A stretch of 64,000 bases of DNA. Origin: Flammeovirga aprica JL-4. GTDB taxonomy: Bacteria > Bacteroidota > Bacteroidia > Cytophagales > Flammeovirgaceae. Made by a program: the position numbers and the translations under genes. Numbering within the stretch: position 1 is the first letter of the stretch; each line of letters opens with the position of its first letter. The notes under the pieces were generated by a model. The model ran no database searches. It saw nothing but the letters and a program-made list of their open reading frames with translations, and had not been told where the DNA came from. The stretch spans positions 1 through 64,000 of the forward strand of contig NZ_JABANE010000008.1 of assembly GCF_012844305.1 (NCBI RefSeq). Direction: 5' to 3'. Of this stretch, positions 18,255-28,218 are shown one piece after another.

Positions 18255-20414
18255 ATGCTTTTAAGACGCATTTTTAAATATACATTTGCATTCATATTTT
18301 CTTTATCATTTACAATTGCATCTGCACAAGATGAGGGCAATGTGTTGCCTACTTGGAAGGATAGTTTGTATACAGTGGCACTCCCTGAAGGATACTTGAT
18401 GCCCTCTGATACATTAGAAATTGTGGAAGCAGCACCTTATGCACCATGGTTTGAAAACTTTGATGAATTTGATACTACTGAAGCCATTTTAGTGGATATC
18501 TCTGATCAAACTTATGACTATGTACCCAATGTTTCAGACAGTTTGGTGAGGGAGCGATTGAGTGAAATGCAAATGGAAATTCCTCTGACGTATCATGATA
18601 GAGTAAGGCTTTTTATTGATTATTTTTCTGTAAGGAGAAGAGATTATACACTTTCGATTATTCAGAGAAAGCAAATGTACTTCCCCATGTTCGAGCGTAT
18701 TTTTGAAGAAGAAGGCGTTCCAACGGAATTAAAATATTTGGCGGTAATTGAATCCGCGTTAAAGCCGGTTGCATTATCTAGAGTAGGAGCAAAAGGACTT
18801 TGGCAGTTCATGCCTCGTACGGGTAGAGCTTATGGATTGAAACAGACTTATCAGATTGATGATAGAATGGATCCGGAAAAAGCGACAAGAGCAGCTGCAA
18901 AATATCTTAAATTCTTATACAATTATCATGGTGACTGGGAATTGGCAATTGCCGCTTATAACTGTGGTCCTGGTAATATTAGAAAAGCACAAAGAAGATC
19001 TGGAAAGAAGAAATTCTGGGATATTTATAGAAAACTGCCAAGAGAAACAAGATCGTATTTACCACAATACGTAGCAATGGCTTATGTATTGACTTACGCA
19101 GAAGAGCATAACTTGATTCAGGATTTACCGATGTACGAGATTCCTGCGGAAGATATTTTTGTCAGTCAGTCTATCGATCTGGGGAAATTGGCTGATGAAT
19201 TGAACGTCTGCCGTGAAGATCTTCAGTTAATGAATGCATCTTTACGTTTTGGCTTCGCTCCAAATTATGTAAAGAACTTCAGAATCAGAATTCCAGAAGC
19301 TCGTTTTGAGTATTACTTAGAAAATCAAGAAGAGATTTTAGCCAATGTAAAATATACAGGTGAAGGAGCGAATATAGGTGATGGGTATTACTATCATTAT
19401 GTAAGAAGAGGAGAATCGTTAGGGTTAATTGCGAGCCGTCATAGAGTGAAAACTTCAAATTTAAGAGCTTGGAATAACATAAGGGGAAATACGATTTACC
19501 CTGGGCAAAAACTAAAAATTTATGGTAATGCTTACAGTCCTGGTCCTTCGAAAAAATCTACATCATCCGCTAAAAAAACAACTACTTCTACACCAAAGAA
19601 AACAAGTGGAGCGAGTATTTATCATACTGTAAGGAGTGGTGAGACGTTGGGTGTGATTGCCAAAAAATATAGAGTATATGTAGCAGATATTCAAAAACTG
19701 AATAATCTGAAGGGAACAAGAATTAATGTAGGCCAGAAGTTATTAATCAAGCAAGGCAAATACGAAGCACCAGAAGCGTCAGCTCCATCTACAACTGCAG
19801 TAACCAAAACCGCTTCAAAGCCTGCTGTGACTTCATCGAATGGCACATTAGTTTATCACACAGTAAGAAGTGGTGAGACTTTGGGAGGTATTGCAGAAAA
19901 ATACAATACTTCAGCATCAAAGTTAAGATCATGGAACGGCATGAGAGGTTCTACAATTTATAAAGGACAAAAGCTGAAGGTGTATACAACATCATCGACC
20001 ACAACTTCCAACTCAACCGTAAAAAATACTTCTTCCTCAAAAAGCAACAATGGCTACGGTCCATCTGCTAATACAAGATACCATACTGTAAAAAGTGGTG
20101 ACAGCCTTACTGAAATTGCAAAAAGTTACAGGGTTTACGTAAAAGATATCAAGAGGGTGAATAACATGTCAGGTTCGTCTATTAATGTAGGACAAAGATT
20201 GACGATTCCTCCATCGCCGGCCAGCGTTTTGAATGAAGGTAAAACAACCCAGACAACCTCATCTTCAGAAAGTGGTTATTACACTGTGAAAAATGGCGAT
20301 ACCTTATGGCAAATTGCACAGGATAATGGGGTTAGCGTATCAGAAATCAAGCGCTTAAACAACATGAAAAGCAACAAATTGAAGGTAGGACAGCGCTTAA
20401 AAATAAAATCTTAG
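18255..20414 (+). CDS. Membrane-bound lytic murein transglycosylase (MltD-like) with five LysM domains
   Basis: The product is 719 residues from ATG 18255 (a GTG lies just upstream at 18252). A signal peptide (about 1-25, ending IASAQ) leads to the SLT catalytic domain (about 130-300). This has the catalytic Glu in AVIESAL at about residue 166, then GAKGLWQFMP and AAYNCGPGN. Five LysM modules fill the C-terminal half, at about residues 380-425, 455-498, 533-577, 612-656 and 675-719, separated by Ser/Thr/Lys linkers. MltD-type enzymes cut the glycan strands of peptidoglycan, forming anhydromuropeptides; LysM binds the glycan. Five LysM copies is more than the two or three usual in this family. 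The repeats favour recombination. Confidence 0.9.
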   Translation: MLLRRIFKYTFAFIFSLSFTIASAQDEGNVLPTWKDSLYTVALPEGYLMPSDTLEIVEAAPYAPWFENFDEFDTTEAILVDISDQTYDYVPNVSDSLVRERLSEMQMEIPLTYHDRVRLFIDYFSVRRRDYTLSIIQRKQMYFPMFERIFEEEGVPTELKYLAVIESALKPVALSRVGAKGLWQFMPRTGRAYGLKQTYQIDDRMDPEKATRAAAKYLKFLYNYHGDWELAIAAYNCGPGNIRKAQRRSGKKKFWDIYRKLPRETRSYLPQYVAMAYVLTYAEEHNLIQDLPMYEIPAEDIFVSQSIDLGKLADELNVCREDLQLMNASLRFGFAPNYVKNFRIRIPEARFEYYLENQEEILANVKYTGEGANIGDGYYYHYVRRGESLGLIASRHRVKTSNLRAWNNIRGNTIYPGQKLKIYGNAYSPGPSKKSTSSAKKTTTSTPKKTSGASIYHTVRSGETLGVIAKKYRVYVADIQKLNNLKGTRINVGQKLLIKQGKYEAPEASAPSTTAVTKTASKPAVTSSNGTLVYHTVRSGETLGGIAEKYNTSASKLRSWNGMRGSTIYKGQKLKVYTTSSTTTSNSTVKNTSSSKSNNGYGPSANTRYHTVKSGDSLTEIAKSYRVYVKDIKRVNNMSGSSINVGQRLTIPPSPASVLNEGKTTQTTSSSESGYYTVKNGDTLWQIAQDNGVSVSEIKRLNNMKSNKLKVGQRLKIKS

Positions 20415-20481
20415 GTAACATTAAATGGTCATTTGATCTTTTACTGTTAAATTGCGCATTCAAATTAGAAATACATTAGAA

Positions 20482-21783
20482 ATGGCAGATATAAAAACAA
20501 ACCTTATTGAAGAGTTGCAGTGGAGAGGAATGCTGCACGACATGATGCCAGGTACAGAAGATCAATTGAACAAAGAAATGACAACTGCTTACGTTGGTTT
20601 TGATCCGACAGCAGATTCATTGCATATTGGTCACATGGTATCTGTAATGTTATTAAGACATTTACAGAAAGCCGGTCACAAGCCGTTGGCGATTGTAGGT
20701 GGAGCAACAGGTATGATTGGCGACCCTTCATTTAAAGATGCTGAAAGATCACTTTTGGATGACGAAACGATCCAGAAGAACATCAATGGAATGAAAGCAC
20801 AATTGGAAAAGTTCTTGGACTTTGATTGTGGTGAAAACTCAGCAGAGATCTTAAATAACTATGATTGGTTTAAGGATTTCAGTTTCATCGATTTCGCTCG
20901 TGAAGCAGGAAAGCACCTTACAGTAAATTATATGATGGCAAAAGATTCTGTAAAGAAGCGTTTGGCTTCAGGTACAGGTATCTCTTTTACTGAATTTACT
21001 TACCAATTATTACAAGGTTGGGATTTCTACCATTTATACAAAACAAAGAACTGTAAACTACAATTTGGTGGTTCAGATCAGTGGGGTAATATTGTGACGG
21101 GTACGGAACTAGTTCGTCGTAAGGCACAAGGTACTGCATATGCGGCAACTTGTCCTTTGATCACAAAAGCTGACGGTACTAAATTCGGTAAGACGGAAAG
21201 CGGTGCAGTTTGGTTAGATCCTGAGAAAACTTCTCCTTACCAATTCTACCAATTCTGGTTGAACGTAGCAGATGATGATGCGAAAAAGTACATCAAAATC
21301 TTTACATTCATCGGAAAAGAAGAAATTGATCAATTAATCGCTGATCATGATGAGGCACCTCATACACGTATTCTTCAGAAGCGTTTGGCAGAAGAAGTAA
21401 CGCGTGCAGTGCACGGTCAAGACGAATTAGATACAGCAATTGCAGCTTCTAATATCTTATTCGGAAAGAACGTAACGGATCAGTTGAAATCTTTAGACGA
21501 ACGTACTTTATTACAAGTATTCGAAGGCGTAATGCAGTCAGAGGTTTCTAAAGCGGATTTAGAGGGAATGGCTGAAATGGCTGATTTAGTATCAACTGGT
21601 ACTGATAACCAATTATTCTCTTCTAAAGGTGAAGCAAAAAGAATGATTAAAGGTGGAGGTATTTCTATCAACAAAGCGAAACTACAAGGAAGTGAACTTC
21701 CAAAAGACGTAGAGTTGCTTCAAGGAAAATACATTTTAGCACAAAAAGGAAAGAAAAACTACTGCTTGATTAAAGTGGTTTAA
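20482..21783 (+). CDS. tyrS: Tyrosyl-tRNA synthetase
   Basis: I choose ATG 20482 ([16 protein letters not shown]) because the upstream TTG extension of ten residues is not family-like. The 433-residue enzyme has the class I signature [13 protein letters not shown] (HIGH motif) near residue 45. KFGKTESG serves as the KMSKS loop at about 235, and the C-terminal S4-like RNA-binding domain includes [12 protein letters not shown]. It charges tRNA-Tyr with tyrosine in the cytoplasm. It lies 67 bases behind the transglycosylase, with its own terminator. Confidence 0.95.
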   Translation: MADIKTNLIEELQWRGMLHDMMPGTEDQLNKEMTTAYVGFDPTADSLHIGHMVSVMLLRHLQKAGHKPLAIVGGATGMIGDPSFKDAERSLLDDETIQKNINGMKAQLEKFLDFDCGENSAEILNNYDWFKDFSFIDFAREAGKHLTVNYMMAKDSVKKRLASGTGISFTEFTYQLLQGWDFYHLYKTKNCKLQFGGSDQWGNIVTGTELVRRKAQGTAYAATCPLITKADGTKFGKTESGAVWLDPEKTSPYQFYQFWLNVADDDAKKYIKIFTFIGKEEIDQLIADHDEAPHTRILQKRLAEEVTRAVHGQDELDTAIAASNILFGKNVTDQLKSLDERTLLQVFEGVMQSEVSKADLEGMAEMADLVSTGTDNQLFSSKGEAKRMIKGGGISINKAKLQGSELPKDVELLQGKYILAQKGKKNYCLIKVV

Positions 21784-21803
21784 TTGATTTCCTTTAGATA
21801 TAA

Positions 21804-21840
21804 AAAATACCCTTTCACTTAAAAAGCGGAAGGGTATTTT
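21804..21840. terminator. Terminator between convergent tyrS and the transglutaminase-like gene
   Basis: The stem AAAATACCCTT pairs with AAGGGTATTTT (with a small internal mismatch region near the loop). It has T-rich flanks on both strands, so it can serve both genes. Confidence 0.75.
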
Positions 21841-21867
21841 CATTTTAAAAACTAACTATTTTTATGA

Positions 21868-22692
21868 CTAGCGCATTGCACTAATTAGGTTGTTGCTTTC
21901 TTCCAAGTAGAAATTAAAATATTCTACTCTAGGCGAATCCGTAATGATAGATGCCTTATACAGTGATAATTTTGCTTCATATAAGTCATTTGCTCTATAA
22001 GAAGCTACAGCTAAGTTATAGTACTGTAGTCCGGCAATATCTTTAATGCTTAACGTCTCCGTTAAATTCATTCCGTACCTGCTGTATAAAAGAGAAGTTT
22101 CTAATCTCTTCTCATATCCTTTGATACGTTTCTCAATATTTTGTTCTCCAATCACATAGCCATAAATATCTGTAGATTCAATTAGCGTTTTTCCTAAACG
22201 AGGGTCTTCTACGATAAGATAAACATGACTGTTGTTTTGATGGATTGAATATTCATAACCTAATTCTTGAAAAATATGTGCATACAATAAAGTAGCACTG
22301 AGACAATCATATTTCCCTTTCTCTAAAAGGTCTGAAAATGTGCTACATTCCTTGTAGCCTTTCAAGAATTTTTGGCGTGTTTTTGTAAATATTTTTTTGG
22401 TGATTGATTGGTTGTTTTTCTGCTCAAGGGCTTTCCATTTATTCACCCAGTTGTTCACTTCACTTTTTAAAGCGTTGAACTCCTCTCCAGAAATATTTTC
22501 CTGTGGTGAAAAATAAAGATAAAATGGATCTTTTTCCCATGCCTGCTCTGAATGATTTAAGGCATAATATTCAAGCATGGAATGTGATTGATGTTTTGAT
22601 AATGTTAGGCTTTCCTCTTGAGCATATACGTTTACTGTCACCGAAACGATGATAGTAAATAGTAGGTGATATATGCTTTTGATGAATTTCAT
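21868..22692 (-). CDS. Secreted transglutaminase-like protein, unknown role
   Basis: The 274-residue product has a signal peptide (about 1-24, ending VNVYAQ). The central part shows a transglutaminase-like triad: Cys in GKYDCLSATLLY (about residue 129), His in NNSHVYLIV (about 155) and Asp in LIESTD (about 170). Such domains occur in peptidases and cross-linking or deamidating enzymes. The N- and C-terminal parts are helical, the latter perhaps TPR-like (YYNLAVASYRANDLYEAKLSLYKAS). No neighbour indicates a substrate. Confidence 0.65.
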   Translation of the reverse strand: MKFIKSIYHLLFTIIVSVTVNVYAQEESLTLSKHQSHSMLEYYALNHSEQAWEKDPFYLYFSPQENISGEEFNALKSEVNNWVNKWKALEQKNNQSITKKIFTKTRQKFLKGYKECSTFSDLLEKGKYDCLSATLLYAHIFQELGYEYSIHQNNSHVYLIVEDPRLGKTLIESTDIYGYVIGEQNIEKRIKGYEKRLETSLLYSRYGMNLTETLSIKDIAGLQYYNLAVASYRANDLYEAKLSLYKASIITDSPRVEYFNFYLEESNNLISAMR

Positions 22693-22851
22693 GGATTAGT
22701 AACATTTTTTTGTTACTACAATATACGTAATCTTGTAATATTAAGTTAACATTGAGTTCACATTAAGGGGTTTTCATGTAATATTTTATTAATATATCAA
22801 GAAAATGCAATTCAAAGAGTGGAAATTCTGCTTTTTGGGTAAAAGTTGGAG

Positions 22852-22884
22852 ATAAAAAAGAGGAATGATTTTGAGTCATTCCTC
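22852..22884 (-). terminator. Intrinsic terminator after the Wzi-like gene
   Basis: A perfect 9-bp stem (GAGGAATGA / TCATTCCTC) with a 7-base loop lies 73 bases beyond the minus-strand stop. The A-run on the plus strand becomes the T-run of the transcript. Confidence 0.8.
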
Positions 22885-22957
22885 GTTCAAATATTACTAT
22901 TTTGATAAAATATTACATTGTGTTAGAGATGTTCCAAACATGCTCTTATCAATGGAT

Positions 22958-24712
22958 TTAGAAGTCATAAAGTCTTTGACCAATATTCCATCTTACTGCC
23001 GCACTTAAGTAATTTTCGTTTTGAGTATACTTTGCGTCATCACTTGAAGTATTTCTAAATACACCTCTTAAATCGACAAAGATATTGTGGAAAGGAGAAT
23101 AAGTAAGGGTTGCATCCACATACATAGTTCTTACTTTAGTACCTTGAAGTAATTTTACATCAAAAGCATCAGGAGCACCCGGAGCAGTATTGTAATCCAA
23201 AAAGATATTTGATCCATGATTAATTATATTTCCATCACCATCTACTTCGTTCATACCTTGCTCTCTATACATCCCTTTAATTACTGCTGAAATTTTAGGG
23301 AAGAAATGAGGTCTATATCTGATAATACCAATAAGTTCATAGAAGTTGGCTCCATTAGGGTGTGTCAACTCTTGGTAATAATGAGCGGTATTGGTATAAA
23401 GGTGTCCATTTCCATTCAATAAGGACGTTGAACCTGTAGTATTTTTATGAGAGTAAGTATAAGGATCAACGACATTGACTTCACCTTGAAGGTCTAGGTT
23501 TGATAATCCAAATGCATCAATGTATTTAGCCCCTAACTGATAAGCGAATTTATTACCATAGAATCCTTTTCCAAAGTTAGCTACACTCATATCATCAACT
23601 ACCAATTGACCATATAATTGCACTTTGTTCCATAGGTTCCACTTCAAATCCATCCCCAATTGAATATTATCAACATCTCCTAAACCATGTTCCAATGAAC
23701 GGTAGAAAATAATTGGATTCATATATGAAATATCAAAAGAGTTATTACCGATAGAATCTGCTCTACTGAAAATTACCTGTTCGAAAAGACCAATATTCAA
23801 GTTTTTTGTGATGTTCCATCCTAAGTGGTGCATTGCCATATACTTTTTAGGTAGTGAAGCACCAGAAGGATTGACATTGCTAGCGTTCATCTGAGCAAAA
23901 GTATTTGTATACTCTAAATGCCAAACTCTAGTATTCAATTTCAGATAAGTGTAATCATTGGCAAAATCTGATAAAATCAATGAACGGTAGCCATTACCTA
24001 CAAAGTTTCTACCACGACCAAATTCAGTACCGATATAATCTTTTAATAATTGGAAAGTGATATATCCTTGAGCATTAAAATAGTCTCCAACATCTCCTTC
24101 ACTTTTACTCCATTGCTGACCAGGGAAAGTACCATTATGCGATGCAGAATATTGCTGACCATAAAAAGGTAAACGTTCTTGATTGTCGGATGCTTGAAGG
24201 TAAAAACCAACTTTATTGGCAATTGAACCTCTAATTACCACACCTCTTTGGTTTACATAAGGACGGGAAGCATTAAGATTATCATCTCCTGCACTAACCA
24301 ATAAAACAGGGTTGACATGCACATCAAAATCATTTTGATGGACGTTAAGTAAATCAATTTTACTTCTGTATAAATATTTTATGAAGGGCTTTTTTACGTC
24401 AGCAATAGTAGAGTCTGACATATGTTCCCAGTTGTCTAGTGCTAGATAGGCTAAATTATACTTATCAGCTTCAGATAACGTACCGTTGTATGTAGAATCA
24501 AAACCTTCAACAAAAGAAGCAATTTCTTGTCTGTTATATGGTTTTATCGCTGAGAAAATCTTTCCGAAATTCTTCTGTTTGATTTCATACCTATCGATAA
24601 GATGATAGTACTCGGGATCGTATGGAACATTAGAAGATTGAGCAAATACCTGTAGAGATTCTAGAAATAAGATGAAAAAAAACAGGTAGCTTAATGTAGT
24701 TTTTTTATTCAT
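22958..24712 (-). CDS. Wzi/RemB-like outer-membrane beta-barrel protein (capsule assembly family)
   Basis: The 584-residue product has a signal peptide ending VFAQS. It then has a helical N-terminal segment (Y-D-P-E-Y-Y-H-L and following) and a long barrel with the family-like stretches EFGRGRNFVGNGYRSLILSD and ISYMNPIIFYRSLEHG. It ends in an outer-membrane-type aromatic residue (LYDF). Wzi of E. coli is a lectin that ties capsule to the cell surface; the Bacteroidota relatives include RemB, a cell-surface gliding-related protein. Which role applies cannot be told. The neighbouring glycosyltransferase-like gene makes surface polysaccharide attachment plausible. Confidence 0.7.
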   Translation of the reverse strand: MNKKTTLSYLFFFILFLESLQVFAQSSNVPYDPEYYHLIDRYEIKQKNFGKIFSAIKPYNRQEIASFVEGFDSTYNGTLSEADKYNLAYLALDNWEHMSDSTIADVKKPFIKYLYRSKIDLLNVHQNDFDVHVNPVLLVSAGDDNLNASRPYVNQRGVVIRGSIANKVGFYLQASDNQERLPFYGQQYSASHNGTFPGQQWSKSEGDVGDYFNAQGYITFQLLKDYIGTEFGRGRNFVGNGYRSLILSDFANDYTYLKLNTRVWHLEYTNTFAQMNASNVNPSGASLPKKYMAMHHLGWNITKNLNIGLFEQVIFSRADSIGNNSFDISYMNPIIFYRSLEHGLGDVDNIQLGMDLKWNLWNKVQLYGQLVVDDMSVANFGKGFYGNKFAYQLGAKYIDAFGLSNLDLQGEVNVVDPYTYSHKNTTGSTSLLNGNGHLYTNTAHYYQELTHPNGANFYELIGIIRYRPHFFPKISAVIKGMYREQGMNEVDGDGNIINHGSNIFLDYNTAPGAPDAFDVKLLQGTKVRTMYVDATLTYSPFHNIFVDLRGVFRNTSSDDAKYTQNENYLSAAVRWNIGQRLYDF

Positions 24713-24928
24713 TGTAATGGAACTTGATGACCAATTTACGCTTCGTAAAAATAGATAAAAAATGTTAACAAATAAGGTTCGTTTATAATTTAATACTCCT
24801 TATATATGCTTTTTATTAACAAGATGAATGAAATTCATAAAGTATGCCAATAAATTAGTTCAAGTTCCAAAGGTTTTCTTTTGTAAACTAAATCATATGA
24901 AGTTGCTGAAAATAATTTATTATAAGAA

Positions 24929-25666
24929 TTAAGCATGATGATTTTCCTGCGAAATAACTTCCACATCATCTACCTGTTTTTTGATAAAGTGTCTGATCGA
25001 AATAAAATATCTCAAGCCTCTTGCTTTAATTTTTTGCTGAAAATGAAGTCGGTTATAGTTTCTAAATTCTTTTTCATTATAAAAACCTGATTTTGAAAGG
25101 TAAAATTTATTAGGTGTTTCTTCCCATTTAGGAATAGTAAACAGATTATTCTGAATTGCCCTTTCAATATTCATAAAGGCAAAGCTTTTACGGTTGAAGT
25201 AATTGAAGATTCTACCTTGATTGAAAGAAATAATATTGTCCGCAGAAAGTTCCAGTTCCATATTTTCAAGGGCGATTTCCTCTTCACTTTCGGCAGTTAT
25301 ACTTCTATAAAAAGTCATATCACTATTGATACCTGATAAGGTAAATTGAACAGGATTGTTTTTAGTTAGCTGATGAATAAATTTATAGAGATTACCATAT
25401 AGAAAATTTACGTTTCCAATACTCCAATATGTTCTTGTAGATGTAAACCATTCTAGGTCCTTCTTAATATAGTCTTCAAAGTCTTTTGGTTTTTCAATTG
25501 TATTGATTTCTATGTGAGGCAGGAATTGGTAGTGAGTAAGATTTAAATTGCTTAAAATTAGGATGTCAATATTTCTTTGGTAGGATAACTGATTCAAAAA
25601 TAAATCAAAGTAAACAGGAATTGTGTCAAACAATGGAACAATAAGAGCCACTTTAGTCGTTTTCAT
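24929..25666 (-). CDS. Glycosyltransferase-like protein (DUF6625-like)
   Basis: The 245-residue cytoplasmic protein begins with a strand and loop typical of the DUF6625-type glycosyltransferase-like family (VALIVPLFDTIPVYFDLFLNQL, then DILILSNLN). No clear DxD motif is visible and the C-terminal half is unusual, so activity is uncertain. It lies upstream of the Wzi-like gene on the same strand with a gap of about 215 bases. A role in making a surface glycan is an inference from that neighbour and the fold-like N-terminus. Confidence 0.45.
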   Translation of the reverse strand: MKTTKVALIVPLFDTIPVYFDLFLNQLSYQRNIDILILSNLNLTHYQFLPHIEINTIEKPKDFEDYIKKDLEWFTSTRTYWSIGNVNFLYGNLYKFIHQLTKNNPVQFTLSGINSDMTFYRSITAESEEEIALENMELELSADNIISFNQGRIFNYFNRKSFAFMNIERAIQNNLFTIPKWEETPNKFYLSKSGFYNEKEFRNYNRLHFQQKIKARGLRYFISIRHFIKKQVDDVEVISQENHHA

Positions 25667-25807
25667 AGTGTTTTATGTAGTAAATGTGTGAATAGCAGTG
25701 AAGTATGCCTTCTATGGTTGTATTATAAAATACGCATTAATTGTAACTTTAGTTATATGAAAAGAGATGTTTGAGGTTATTGTCAAATGCATTTCTTGAT
25801 AAAATGC

Positions 25808-25841
25808 AAAAAGCCTTCACTCATTATGAGCAAAGGCTTTT
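25808..25841 (-). terminator. Intrinsic terminator after cysDN
   Basis: The stem AAAAGCCTT pairs with AAGGCTTTT around an 11-base loop-forming stretch, 54 bases beyond the cysN stop. The T-run in the minus-strand direction is supplied by the A-rich flank. Confidence 0.75.
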
Positions 25842-25894
25842 CTAAGGAATGAAGGTGTCTGTATCTAACAAACATCTTCCATTTATAAAAAAGA

Positions 25895-27145
25895 TTATTT
25901 CTTTCTTCTGATCATACCTGCTGCAACAGTGTTGTTTGTTGCTTCATCTACAAGAATCAATGAACCAGTAATTCTGTTGGATTTATAAGGGTCCCAAAGA
26001 ATTGGCTTTGTCGTTCTAAGTTGTACTCTAGCGATATCATTCATGTGTAAAGATTTATCCCCTTCAATACGGCTTAAGGTATTGATGTTCATCTTGTACT
26101 TGATATCCTTGATCATACATCTTGCCTCATTGGTAGTATGTCTTAAGATATATTTTGCTCTCGGTCTTGGAGGTTGATCATCCATCCAGCAAAGCATCAC
26201 ATCTAAATCTTGTGTTTGCTCTGGCTGATTGTTTGGACGAACCAACATATCACCTCTTGAAATATCAATATCATCTTCTAAAGTGATGGTTACAGATTGA
26301 GGAGGGAAAGCCTCTTCTACCTCTTCCATTCCGTTGAAGATGTTCTTTACTTTTGAAGTGAAACCTGAAGGTAAAGCTACAATATCATCACCTTTTCTGA
26401 ATACACCTGAGCTGATACGGCCTGCGTAACCTCTGAAATCATGGAATTTGTCAGAGTGAGGACGGATAATAGTTTGAACCGCAAAACGAGGATCAATGTA
26501 GTTATTATCACTGCTGATGTAGATGTTTTCTAAAGTATGCAATAAAGTTTCACCGCTATACCAAGGCGTTTGTTCCGATCTGTTTACAACGTTATCACCT
26601 TTCAATGCTGAAATTGGCACAAAACGAATATCCTTAAGGTTTAGTTTTGCCGCAAACTCTTTAAACTCTTCTTGAATTTTTTCAAAGATAGCCTCATCAT
26701 AGTCCACAAGGTCCATTTTGTTCACACAAACAATCATGTGAGGAATTTGAAGAAGAGAAGCAATGATAGCGTGACGGTGTGTTTGCTCTACTAATCCTTT
26801 ACGAGCATCAATCAAAATTAATGCAAGGTTGGCAGTAGAAGCACCCGTTACCATATTTCTTGTGTATTGAATATGACCAGGAGTATCAGCAATGATAAAC
26901 TTACGCTTTGGTGTTGCAAAATACCTGTAAGCAACATCAATTGTAATGCCTTGCTCTCTTTCAGCTCTCAAACCATCCGTCAATAAAGAAAGGTCAACAT
27001 GCTCTAAACCTTTTCTTTTAGATGTTTCAGAAACCTGATCTAATTGATCTTCAAAAATTGATTTTGAATCATATAATAAACGTCCAATTAACGTACTTTT
27101 TCCGTCATCAACTGAACCTGCTGTTGTAAATCTTAATATTTCCAC
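25895..27145 (-). CDS. cysN: Sulfate adenylyltransferase subunit 1 (GTPase subunit)
   Basis: The 416-residue protein is an EF-Tu-like GTPase with G1 GSVDDGKST, G3 DTPGH and G4 NKMD, followed by two beta-barrel domains. GTP hydrolysis by CysN drives formation of adenosine 5'-phosphosulfate by CysD. It starts 21 bases after the cysD stop, so the two are one operon. No APS kinase domain is fused, and no cysC or cysH is adjacent. The window therefore does not show whether the APS is used for cysteine synthesis or for sulfation. Confidence 0.93.
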   Translation of the reverse strand: MEILRFTTAGSVDDGKSTLIGRLLYDSKSIFEDQLDQVSETSKRKGLEHVDLSLLTDGLRAEREQGITIDVAYRYFATPKRKFIIADTPGHIQYTRNMVTGASTANLALILIDARKGLVEQTHRHAIIASLLQIPHMIVCVNKMDLVDYDEAIFEKIQEEFKEFAAKLNLKDIRFVPISALKGDNVVNRSEQTPWYSGETLLHTLENIYISSDNNYIDPRFAVQTIIRPHSDKFHDFRGYAGRISSGVFRKGDDIVALPSGFTSKVKNIFNGMEEVEEAFPPQSVTITLEDDIDISRGDMLVRPNNQPEQTQDLDVMLCWMDDQPPRPRAKYILRHTTNEARCMIKDIKYKMNINTLSRIEGDKSLHMNDIARVQLRTTKPILWDPYKSNRITGSLILVDEATNNTVAAGMIRRKK

Positions 27146-27166
27146 TTTGATGTTTTGGCTTAATGT

Positions 27167-28072
27167 TTAGAAATAACCTTCTTTTTTACGGTCTTCCATT
27201 GAAGTTTCAGAACGCTTATCATCTGAACGGTTACCACGCTCAGTTTGACGCATAGCGGAAACTTCATCTACTACTTTCTCAATCGTGTCAGCGTCTGACT
27301 CAATACCACCCGTAATAGTGATGTCACCTAATGTTCTAAAGCGGATTTTTTTCTTCTCCACTTTTTCACCGTCACGTAATACGATGTGTTCTGACATTGG
27401 TAACCAAGTGTTATCTCTCCAAATTACATCTCTTTCATGAGCTAGGTATAAAGAAGGAATTTCAATATTCTCTCTCATGATATATTGCCAAACATCAAAC
27501 TCTGTCCAGTTGGAAATAGGGAACGCTCTGAAGTGTTCACCTGGGTTGTATTTTCCATTGAATAAGTTCCATAATTCAGGACGTTGGTGTTTTGGATCCC
27601 ATTGACCAAATTCATCACGATGAGAGAAGAAACGTTCTTTTGCTCTTGCTTTTTCTTCGTCACGACGACCACCACCAATTGCTACATCAAAGTTTTCGTC
27701 TTCGATTGTATCTAATAAAGCTGTAATCTGTAATTTATTTCTACTTGCGTTAGCACCAGTTTCTTCCATTACTCTACCGTCATCGATAGCGTCCTGTACA
27801 GAACCTACTGCTAAACGAACTCCTAAGTCTTCGATTAAGTCATCACGGAACTTGATCGTTTCAGGGAAGTTGTGCCCAGTATCAACGTGTAAAAAAGTAA
27901 AAGGAATTTTAGCAGGATAAAATGCTTTCTTTGCTAAGTGAGCAACAGTAATAGAGTCTTTACCGCCTGAAAAAAGCAATGCTGGATTTTGAAACTGCGA
28001 AAACACTTCACGTAATACGTAAATTGCTTCAGCTTCTAACTCATCCAAGTGTGAAAGTTGATAATTACTCAT
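27167..28072 (-). CDS. cysD: Sulfate adenylyltransferase subunit 2
   Basis: The 301-residue protein has the PP-loop motif SGGKDSITVAHLA (about residues 39-51) that binds ATP. It also has the family segment FRAFPISNWTEFDVWQYI and a C-terminal arginine-rich tail with GRSDDKR-like residues. It adenylates sulfate to APS using ATP, with CysN. The length is normal. It is the first gene of the cysDN pair and has a good promoter just upstream. Confidence 0.95.
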   Translation of the reverse strand: MSNYQLSHLDELEAEAIYVLREVFSQFQNPALLFSGGKDSITVAHLAKKAFYPAKIPFTFLHVDTGHNFPETIKFRDDLIEDLGVRLAVGSVQDAIDDGRVMEETGANASRNKLQITALLDTIEDENFDVAIGGGRRDEEKARAKERFFSHRDEFGQWDPKHQRPELWNLFNGKYNPGEHFRAFPISNWTEFDVWQYIMRENIEIPSLYLAHERDVIWRDNTWLPMSEHIVLRDGEKVEKKKIRFRTLGDITITGGIESDADTIEKVVDEVSAMRQTERGNRSDDKRSETSMEDRKKEGYF

Positions 28073-28100
28073 CGGATCTATGTATGTAATATATTTGTAT

Positions 28101-28128
28101 CAAAGTTATAAAGATATAATGCAAGCAA
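28101..28128 (-). promoter_or_regulatory. cysDN promoter of Bacteroidota type
   Basis: On the minus strand TAACTTTG (plus-strand 28101-28108) is a perfect TAnnTTTG box, 28 bases before the cysD start. TTG (plus-strand CAA at 28126-28128) stands at a suitable -33 distance. Confidence 0.6.
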
Positions 28129-28218
28129 CAGTATATCTACGCACAAGCCCCAAAGATAAAATGTTATTATTTGGAAATGAAAAAATCAGGGTAAAAAGAT
28201 GTTATAATGCACATAACC

